Below, one piece after another: positions 7,211 through 12,408 of a stretch of DNA of 12,408 nucleotides. This DNA is from Halobacteriaceae archaeon Tc-Br11_E2g27 (GTDB lineage Archaea > Halobacteriota > Halobacteria > Halobacteriales > Haloarculaceae), in contig LKNH01000048.1 of the NCBI GenBank assembly GCA_001564135.1, forward strand, positions 1-12,408, read 5' to 3'. Both the position numbers and the translations under genes were made by a program. Below the pieces are notes generated by a model. The model was not told the origin of the DNA. It did no database searches and worked only from the letters and a program-made list of their open reading frames with translations. Each line of letters opens with the position of its first letter. The first letter of the stretch is position 1.

Positions 7211-8200
7211 TCACAAAAGCAAAAGTGCAAGGGAAAGCGTTAGCGCGCTTGCAATGACCATAGCAGCGAATACGACGAACACCGGAGTGAATCCAATCTG
7301 TCTGAGGTTTCGTATCCGGATTTCCGTCCCGAGACCGACGAATGCAAGCAGGAACAGCCAGTTGACCGCATTCGATATCGAAGTTTGCTGTGCATCCGTG
7401 AAGACGCCGACGCTGGCGAGCACTGCAAGCAGGAGAAACCCGATAACGAACTTCGGGAAGTTCGACCAGAGCAATCGAAGTGAGGTCGAACTCTCTGTTC
7501 CGCGACGTGCATAGTAGCTTGCGTAGGCGAGTGCGATACCCCCAATTAGGGCATTCCGAGCAAGTTTCGACATGGTCGCCCATTGCCCCGCTGTCTCCGA
7601 ATGTGCGAATCCGACTGCTACCGCCGGTCCAGTTGAGAGCATACTCACCCCAGCCCAGACACCGAAGACCTGCCCAGACAGGTCAAAAAGATTGCCGAGC
7701 AGAGGATAGACAACAAGCGTTATCGCATCCATCAATAACACGACGCCGGCAGCGTAGGCAATCTGTGTCTCCCGTGCCCGGACTGCGCCGCCGACGGCGA
7801 CCACTGCAGAGACGCCGCAGATACTGGTTCCCGCGGCAAGTAACGAGCTAAACTGCTCCGACAGACCAGCGAAATACCGTGCAATCACCTCAACGGTGAC
7901 CAGGGTGACCGACACGACAAGCACTAGCAAAAAGAGGACAGTTGTGCCGGTTTCGAGGATGGTATCGAGCGTGAGCGATGCACCGAGGAGGACGATACCC
8001 GCAGCAAGCCATATGTTGTGGGTTTTGATACCGTCTGTGAGGATTTCAGGAATTCCAACGGTGTTTGTGATGACGACACCAATGGCGATAGCAAGCAGCA
8101 GTTCATTGATGCCGAGGAGTGGCGATAGCTGGTGAGCAACGACTGCACCGACACCAAGAGCAAAAAGACCAGGGAGCGACCTGAACGCACCAGTTACCAT
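7211..8200 (-). CDS. YeiH/UPF0324 family membrane transporter (putative sulfate exporter family)
   Basis: This 329-residue integral membrane protein has about ten hydrophobic segments. The family signature GTSICGVSAV (124-133) matches the G-(S/T)-(A/S)-I-C-G-x-S-A block of PF03601 (YeiH). Other conserved pieces are LLGASLTLD (71-79), a polar segment with STGPAVAVGFA where many relatives have a conserved His-containing HEVAQV motif, and GLGTEI near the C-terminus, where relatives have G-L. The family is labelled putative sulfate exporter, but the substrate is not firmly established; relatives have been linked to sulfonate or taurine metabolism. The ATG at 8200 is chosen because homologues start a few residues before the xLPGL block (here RSLPGLFALG). 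This ATG overlaps the end of a candidate small membrane protein gene, suggesting translational coupling. No sulfur metabolism gene is nearby. Confidence 0.88.
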   Translation of the reverse strand: MVTGAFRSLPGLFALGVGAVVAHQLSPLLGINELLLAIAIGVVITNTVGIPEILTDGIKTHNIWLAAGIVLLGASLTLDTILETGTTVLFLLVLVVSVTLVTVEVIARYFAGLSEQFSSLLAAGTSICGVSAVVAVGGAVRARETQIAYAAGVVLLMDAITLVVYPLLGNLFDLSGQVFGVWAGVSMLSTGPAVAVGFAHSETAGQWATMSKLARNALIGGIALAYASYYARRGTESSTSLRLLWSNFPKFVIGFLLLAVLASVGVFTDAQQTSISNAVNWLFLLAFVGLGTEIRIRNLRQIGFTPVFVVFAAMVIASALTLSLALLLL

Positions 8201-8355
8201 GGGATACTGATGCCGGTAACTGAAATCATACCAAGAATAGCCGCCCCGACGACAACACCCTGCCAGTCGGAATCGAGTGCAGTCCAGCGATTGACCCACT
8301 GCTCTGTGACAGCCCCAACGCGCTCATCCATTACCACTGCTTGGCCAGTGACCAT
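8194..8355 (-). CDS. Candidate small single-helix membrane protein overlapping the YeiH-family start
   Basis: A 53-codon frame (ATG at 8355; an alternative ATG at 8331 gives 45 residues) ends with TAA inside ATGGTAA, overlapping the first codons of the transporter. The product has a short amphipathic stretch with Trp residues (TEQWVNRW) and then one hydrophobic helix, from SDWQGVVVG to ISIPW at the end. Its codon use looks like that of the real genes, and its stop-start overlap with the transporter is typical of coupled genes. Some larger YeiH-family proteins begin with a W-rich single-helix segment before the transporter core, so this could be a detached version of that segment. I do not recognise a specific homologue, and it could still be chance open frame in a non-coding stretch. 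Confidence 0.45.
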   Translation of the reverse strand: MVTGQAVVMDERVGAVTEQWVNRWTALDSDWQGVVVGAAILGMISVTGISIPW

Positions 8356-8377
8356 TGTATCGTCGTGGATAGCAGAG

Positions 8378-8385
8378 TATTTTGC
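8378..8385 (-). promoter_or_regulatory. Possible TATA box for the small ORF and transporter
   Basis: The minus strand reads AAAATACT here, about 26 nt before the ATG at 8355. If it is real, the small frame and the YeiH-family gene form one transcript. A weaker TATGATT at about 8224-8230 lies 27 nt before the transporter ATG. Confidence 0.3.
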
Positions 8386-8429
8386 CGCGAAAAACAGCTC
8401 TCGACCTACCAGAGGTGAGCGCTGATGAC

Positions 8430-8460
8430 CTTTCGGCACTCCCGTTAGTCGTGCCGAAAG
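8430..8460 (-). repeat. Hairpin A: displaced copy of the purNH tail
   Basis: A perfect 10-bp stem, CTTTCGGCAC (8430-8439) with GTGCCGAAAG (8451-8460), encloses an 11-nt loop. On the minus strand, 8445-8465 reads as codons for R-C-F-R-H-D-stop, the same as the end of purNH but with different third bases. With the flanking CACCG it matches hairpin C at about 28 of 35 aligned positions. Confidence 0.75.
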
Positions 8461-8464
8461 CACC

Positions 8465-8488
8465 GTGAGACTCAAGAATTCGTCTCAC
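8465..8488. repeat. Hairpin B between the two related hairpins
   Basis: GTGAGAC (8465-8471) pairs with GTCTCAC (8482-8488) around a 10-nt loop that contains GAATTC. It is not related in sequence to the flanking hairpins. It lies 18 nt past the purNH stop and could be part of an RNA end structure. Confidence 0.6.
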
Positions 8489-8490
8489 AA

Positions 8491-8523
8491 GTTTCCGCTA
8501 CTCCTTTCAGTCGTGGCGGAAAC
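8491..8523 (-). repeat. Hairpin C spanning the purNH stop codon
   Basis: GTTTCCGCTAC (8491-8501) pairs with GTGGCGGAAAC (8513-8523), 11 bp with one G-T pair, around an 11-nt loop that holds the purNH TGA. One arm is coding (C-F-R-H) and the other is 3' untranslated. Confidence 0.75.
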
Positions 8524-10126
8524 ACCGACTTCCGGTGAGGACCATCGCCACATCATGCTCGTTGGCAGCCTCAATTACCATCTCGTCGTTTTTCGAACCG
8601 CCTGGCTGGATGACCGCCTCAATACCAGCATCAACCGCCTCCTCGATACCATCCGGGAACGGGAAGAAGGCATCCGAGGCCATGACCGCTCCCTCGCTGT
8701 CTTTGCCCTCTGCATGCTCCTCGGCTTTCATCGCTGCGAGACGAACCGCATCGACACGGGAAACCTGTCCCATCCCGATACCGACGGTCTCCGTCCCGTC
8801 AGCAAACAGGATTGCGTTTGATTTGACGTGTTTGATGGTCTGCCAGGCAAAAAGCATGGACTCAATCTGGTCGGCGGTCGGCTCGCGCTCGGTCACGACT
8901 TCGAGGTCATCAGGCGTCAGTCGCTGGTCGTCACGCTCCTGAAGCAATCGACCACCGGCAAGCGGCTTTTCCGCCAGTTCTTGGCCGTTTCGTTCCTCCG
9001 CAAACGGCCCGACGTCGAGCACGCGGAGATTCTGTTTCCCCGTCAAGACGGAAAGCGCATCGTCGGTGTACTCCGGCGCGACGACGACCTCCTTAAACGA
9101 GTCGATAATCTGTTCAGCCGTCTCGACATCACAGGGCCGGTTCAGCGCGACAATACCGCCGAATGCACTCATCGGGTCAGTCGAGAGTGCGCGTTCGTAG
9201 GCCTCAGCGAGCGAGTCCCCCGTTGCACAGCCAGCCGGATTCGTGTGTTTGATGACAGCGGCAGCGGGCTCATCGAACTCCTTGATAAGTTCGAGTGCAG
9301 CGTCAGCGTCGTTGTAGTTGTTATATGACAGCGCTTTGGCCCCCTCGTTCAGTTGGTCGGCGTGGACGACCGTCGCACCTCGTGCAGTGTTATCGACGTA
9401 GAGCGCAGCATCCTGATGCGGGTTTTCGCCGTACCGGAGCATTTCAGCACGGTCGTTGCGGACGAGTCGCCGTGCCGGGAAGGGACCACCGTCGTCGCCC
9501 TCGACACTGACCTGATTCGCGTCGAAGTCAACCGTCACATCTTCAGTCGCAAACCATTCGACAGCACGGGGATAAGCGGCAAACTCCCCATCGTAGAGTA
9601 GCCGTTCTTTGAGCGTTTCTACAGTATCCTCGTCGTAGACTGGAATCGGTTCCTGTGTCACAATGGGTCCGGAATCGACCAGTTCCTCGTCGACTTCCCC
9701 GTCCTCGTCCGTGGCGTCAGTGACAACGTGGACCGTACAACCAGTGACCGAAACGCCAGCGTCGAGTGCATCGCCCCACGCATCCATGCCCGGGAACGAT
9801 GGGAGGAGCGAGGGGTGGACGTTAAGCGTCGTCGGCATCGCATCAAGGAAGGTATCCGAGAGGATGCGCATGTAGCCATCGAGACAGACGAGGTCGATGT
9901 CGTATGCAGACAGCACCTCTACAACGCGCTGTTCGTGCTCTTTTCTGGATTCATCCTCTTGCATCGGGACAACTTCGGTGGGGATATCACGCGCCTCGGC
10001 CGCATCGAGCACCGGCGCACCCGGCGTGTTGGTGAGAATAACAGCGAACGTCGCCCCACCAGGCGACGAATCAGCGATGTTCAGCAGGTTCCGCCCGCGG
10101 TTACTTGCCATTCCGGCGAGTTTCAT
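8507..10126 (-). CDS. purNH: PurN-AICAR formyltransferase fusion (purine synthesis)
   Basis: This 539-residue fusion carries two formyl-folate-dependent enzymes of purine synthesis. Residues 1 to about 195 are glycinamide ribonucleotide formyltransferase: the phosphate loop SNRGRNLL (8-15), the catalytic set Asn102 and His104 in LNVHPSLLP, and Asp151 in VDSGPI. An acidic insertion (about 137-149) precedes that Asp. From about 215 to the end is the AICAR formyltransferase domain of PurH: RYGENPHQ (231-238), the catalytic Lys293-His294 in VIKHTNPAGC, then KSNAI, GQVSRVDA, FFPFPDG and the terminal RCFRHD. The N-terminal IMP cyclohydrolase domain of bacterial PurH is absent, so ring closure needs a separate enzyme such as PurO. 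The fusion is known in haloarchaea. The ATG at 10126 begins the PurN fold; the TTG at 10153 is less likely. The 3' end sits in a hairpin. Confidence 0.95.
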   Translation of the reverse strand: MKLAGMASNRGRNLLNIADSSPGGATFAVILTNTPGAPVLDAAEARDIPTEVVPMQEDESRKEHEQRVVEVLSAYDIDLVCLDGYMRILSDTFLDAMPTTLNVHPSLLPSFPGMDAWGDALDAGVSVTGCTVHVVTDATDEDGEVDEELVDSGPIVTQEPIPVYDEDTVETLKERLLYDGEFAAYPRAVEWFATEDVTVDFDANQVSVEGDDGGPFPARRLVRNDRAEMLRYGENPHQDAALYVDNTARGATVVHADQLNEGAKALSYNNYNDADAALELIKEFDEPAAAVIKHTNPAGCATGDSLAEAYERALSTDPMSAFGGIVALNRPCDVETAEQIIDSFKEVVVAPEYTDDALSVLTGKQNLRVLDVGPFAEERNGQELAEKPLAGGRLLQERDDQRLTPDDLEVVTEREPTADQIESMLFAWQTIKHVKSNAILFADGTETVGIGMGQVSRVDAVRLAAMKAEEHAEGKDSEGAVMASDAFFPFPDGIEEAVDAGIEAVIQPGGSKNDEMVIEAANEHDVAMVLTGSRCFRHD

Positions 10127-10220
10127 ATGCGAGTTCCGGACCGGTGAGCGCAAAGGCGTTGCGACTTTCCGCCCGAGTGATGAGCCGGGTTACCAACTAA
10201 CACAACAGGTAAATAGTCAG

Positions 10221-10231
10221 GCTAAAACGTA
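10221..10231 (+). promoter_or_regulatory. TATA-like box of the menF-menD operon
   Basis: GCTAAAACGTA lies with its A-rich core about 28 nt before the ATG at 10254, fitting a leaderless menF transcript. A second AT-rich element, TAAATAG at 10210-10216, could serve instead and give a leader of about 15 nt. The 127-nt space to purNH must hold both divergent promoters; I see no clear TATA box for purNH. Confidence 0.45.
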
Positions 10232-10253
10232 CAGAAACCAAGCAACTGTAGGA

Positions 10254-11618
10254 ATGGAGCCGACGGGGAGCGAGGCGACGATGGCACAGACAGGACAGAA
10301 TGGAGCTGTTCAGGCCTGTCAAGTCGAACCGCCAGCCATCCGTGCTGTCTTGCAGTCATTCAAGCGTCCACGAACCGCGTGGGTCGAGACACAACACCAC
10401 GGAGAGTCCACCATCCCCGTCACGGTGATTGCCGGCGGGTCGGCCACAACGCTGACTGCGAACGGCAGTGACCGATTTACAGAGCTGCAAAAGCGTGCTG
10501 ACGACCTGTTCGCCGACCTTTCGGGAACGGCGACGATATCTCACGAGGCACGACCGCGGCTGTTCGGCGGCTTTGCATTTACTGATACACACGACCCAGA
10601 AATTAGCGAAACCTGGACAGGATATCCAGGGGCAGAATTCGTTCTTCCGGCCATACAGCTCGTCATTGCCGATGAGACGGCGTGGTTGACTGCGGCTGCG
10701 GTCGGTCCGAACGCCGAGTTGACCGTACAGGGCAGACTGAAGGCATGGCGTGACCGACTCGCTGCGCTTCCCGAACTTGCAGCCGGGACACGACCTGGCG
10801 TGCAGATGTTGACAGCAAACCCGGAGCGTGACCGCTGGCGGGCACAGGTTGAAGCGGCAACCGAGCGCATCACAAACGGAGACCTGCGAAAGGTTGTGCT
10901 CGCACAGTCAGTTACGGCCTCGCTCGCCAACCAAGCACAGGTGACGGATATCCTCTATCGCCTCGGGCAGGAGTATCCGGACTGTTATCGGTTTCTGTTC
11001 GAGCCAGAGACCGGCGGCGCGTTTTTCGGCGCAACGCCGGAACGACTGGTGAAGCGAACCGGCACACAGGTTGAAACAGAAGCGCTCGCCGGGTCGATTG
11101 GACGTGGCGAGACACAGGAGGTGGATGACCGGCTCGCACAGGAGTTACTTGACAGTGAGAAAAACGCCCACGAACACCAACTGGTCGTTGACGCGGTCCG
11201 GGAACAACTGTCATCACTGACGACGGATGTTCACTGTGGCGAGCGCTCTATTCGCCGGTTGGCGAACGTCCAGCACATCCACACACCGATTACGGCGACG
11301 CTGACACACGAAGAACATATCCTCTCGCTCGTCGAGGCGTTGCATCCAACTCCTGCCGTGGGTGGTCTTCCCCCAGCCGAAGCACTGGCTACAATTCGCG
11401 AAGCTGAAGCCTTCGAACGTGGCTGGTATGCGGCCCCAGTTGGCTGGTTTGATGCCGAAGGAGACGGCGAGTTTGCCGTCGCAATCCGGTCAGGAATCGC
11501 CACAGACCGGAAGGTAACGCTCTTTGCCGGTGCGGGAATCGTCGCAGATAGCGACCCTGACCGCGAGTACGAAGAGCTACAATTAAAATATCGGCCGGTG
11601 CTCAACGAACTCGAATGA
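10254..11618 (+). CDS. menF: Isochorismate synthase (menaquinone synthesis)
   Basis: This 454-residue enzyme converts chorismate to isochorismate, the entry step of menaquinone synthesis. The C-terminal chorismate-binding domain is complete: LRKVVLAQ (211-218) with the general base Lys213, FFGATPERLV, TEALAGSIGRG (275-285) with the acid Glu276, the Mg2+ ligand Glu307 in HEH, the HPTPAVGG motif, and GAGIVADSDPDREYEE (426-441) with the second Mg2+ glutamate. The lysine in RKVVLA is the residue that separates isochorismate synthases from anthranilate synthases. The N-terminal 190 residues are the variable half. The ATG at 10254 is chosen for the box 28 nt upstream; an ATG at 10281 (9 codons later, with GAGG 5 nt before it) is possible. 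The stop overlaps the menD start as ATGA. EntC-like siderophore use is possible in principle but menD follows directly. Confidence 0.93.
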   Translation: MEPTGSEATMAQTGQNGAVQACQVEPPAIRAVLQSFKRPRTAWVETQHHGESTIPVTVIAGGSATTLTANGSDRFTELQKRADDLFADLSGTATISHEARPRLFGGFAFTDTHDPEISETWTGYPGAEFVLPAIQLVIADETAWLTAAAVGPNAELTVQGRLKAWRDRLAALPELAAGTRPGVQMLTANPERDRWRAQVEAATERITNGDLRKVVLAQSVTASLANQAQVTDILYRLGQEYPDCYRFLFEPETGGAFFGATPERLVKRTGTQVETEALAGSIGRGETQEVDDRLAQELLDSEKNAHEHQLVVDAVREQLSSLTTDVHCGERSIRRLANVQHIHTPITATLTHEEHILSLVEALHPTPAVGGLPPAEALATIREAEAFERGWYAAPVGWFDAEGDGEFAVAIRSGIATDRKVTLFAGAGIVADSDPDREYEELQLKYRPVLNELE

Positions 11619-12408
11619 CTGCACCAAACCGAAACACCTTGTGGGCGACCGTGCTCGTAGATGAGCTTGTAAAAAACGGAATTGGTGCGGCCTGCATCTC
11701 ACCGGGGAGTCGGTCGACGCCACTGACGCTTGCGTTTGCCAACCACCCGGAAATTGAGACGTTCTCTCACCTGGATGAGCGTTCCGGCGCCTTCTTCGCA
11801 CTCGGGCAAGCGCGGCGAACAGGGACGCCGACAGCCCTCGTCTGTACCTCCGGGACTGCCGCTACAAACTTTCATCCGGCTGTGCTCGAAGCAAGTGAGA
11901 GTCGCGTTCCGATGGTCGTGCTGACTGCGGACCGACCGCGAGAACTGCTTGATAGCGGAGCGAATCAGACAACCGACCAGACGAAACTCTACGGCGACGC
12001 TGTGCGGTGGTATCGGTCGCTTGCTGACCCCGAAGCCGATGGGAGAAAACTCCGCTCGCTCCGGACGACAGCCGCGCGCGCAATTACCCATGCGACTGGC
12101 GTTCCAGCCGGTCCGGTCCATCTGAACGTCCCCTTTCGAAAACCACTGGAACCAACACCAGTTCCAGGAGACATTCCCGAACAGTTCGAAAGCGACGAGC
12201 CGCTGGGAGCAAAGGGACGCGACGGACCGTTCGTATCCGTGAGCCAAGGGCTGCCCGTTCCAGACGAAGGGGCCGTCAAGCGGTACGCAACGGCTATCGA
12301 GAAAGCAGACCAAGGACTCATTATCTCTGGACCAGCCGATAGCACGCCGCTGACAGTGGAGGGGCTGTCTGCCCTGGCGGAAACCACTGGCTTTCCGGTA
12401 CTTGCAGA
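11615..12408 (+). CDS. menD: SEPHCHC synthase MenD, N-terminal part, cut by the window end
   Basis: This is the thiamine-diphosphate enzyme that joins 2-oxoglutarate to isochorismate, the second step of menaquinone synthesis. The visible 264 codons cover the N-terminal (pyrimidine-binding) domain and the start of the middle domain. ISPGSRSTP (28-36) supplies Ser32 and Arg33, HLDERSGAFF supplies the cofactor-activating Glu55, TADRP has Arg107 and GANQTTDQ has Gln118; these match the active-site numbers I recall for E. coli MenD. The ATG shares bases with the menF TGA (ATGA), and there is no good ribosome binding site, so translation probably depends on termination-reinitiation after menF. The second cofactor-binding domain lies beyond the right edge. 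Codon use is like its neighbours. Confidence 0.95.
   Translation, partial: MTAPNRNTLWATVLVDELVKNGIGAACISPGSRSTPLTLAFANHPEIETFSHLDERSGAFFALGQARRTGTPTALVCTSGTAATNFHPAVLEASESRVPMVVLTADRPRELLDSGANQTTDQTKLYGDAVRWYRSLADPEADGRKLRSLRTTAARAITHATGVPAGPVHLNVPFRKPLEPTPVPGDIPEQFESDEPLGAKGRDGPFVSVSQGLPVPDEGAVKRYATAIEKADQGLIISGPADSTPLTVEGLSALAETTGFPVLA

Larger units (their letters stand above)
8201..8506. other. Intergenic stretch between the YeiH-family gene and purNH
   Basis: These 306 bases hold the candidate small membrane protein frame (8194-8355), a weak TATA-like element, and the hairpins A-C near the purNH end. Between about 8386 and 8429 I see nothing else convincing apart from a short AGCGCT palindrome at 8418-8423. 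Confidence 0.6.

Noticed and set aside
8194..8299. Frameshift that would join the small ORF to the YeiH-family transporter as one broken gene
   Set aside because: The transporter has a normal N-terminus of its own at 8200 and the overlap looks like a coupled stop-start, so I kept two genes; comparison with relatives could reverse this.
8430..8523. Hairpin cluster read as a CRISPR array or a tRNA
   Set aside because: There are only two related units, both palindromic, with no regular spacers, and no cloverleaf with anticodon or acceptor stems can be drawn.
9897..10253. Upstream extension of the menF frame
   Set aside because: The extension lies antisense within purNH and is Ser/Arg-rich without homology to isochorismate synthases.

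Overview
The window looks like chromosomal DNA from a haloarchaeon (class Halobacteria). The encoded proteins are acidic, several family members are typically haloarchaeal (a PurN-AICAR formyltransferase fusion, an orphan uS10-like protein, a plant-type ferredoxin with an acidic tail), and most genes have a TATA-like box about 26-30 nt before the start codon, which fits leaderless archaeal transcripts. GC content appears to be in the upper 50s by eye. I see no rRNA, tRNA, CRISPR array, transposase or integrase gene.

Layout. (1) Positions 1-2843, minus strand: an acyl-CoA dehydrogenase of the ACAD10/11 type, then a small two-helix membrane protein, then a sodium:solute symporter that runs off the left edge. 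(2) 3022-5150, plus strand: a uS10-like protein, an AbgA-type M20 amidohydrolase and a [2Fe-2S] ferredoxin, each with its own promoter-like sequence. (3) 5175-7196: a conserved haloarchaeal hypothetical gene (minus) diverging from a phosphohexomutase (plus). (4) 7211-8355, minus strand: a YeiH-family transporter preceded by an overlapping candidate small membrane protein. (5) 8507-10126, minus strand: purNH, with a cluster of hairpins at and just beyond its 3' end. (6) 10254-12408, plus strand: menF and menD overlapping by ATGA, with menD cut by the right edge.

How the genes fit together. menF and menD give the first committed steps of menaquinone synthesis from chorismate. purNH covers the two formyl-folate-dependent steps of purine synthesis but lacks an IMP cyclohydrolase domain, which must be elsewhere. 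The AbgA-like enzyme may act on folate breakdown products or another acyl-amino acid. The dehydrogenase-symporter group suggests uptake of a carboxylate and its oxidation as a CoA ester. These links are inference.

The most unusual signals are: (a) a second copy of the purNH tail 62 nt downstream of the real one, differing only at synonymous codon positions and folding into the same covarying hairpin; (b) near-total absence of GATC (one site, intergenic) and strong CTAG depletion, alongside a surplus of GATATC; (c) the overlapping small membrane protein at the YeiH-family start.
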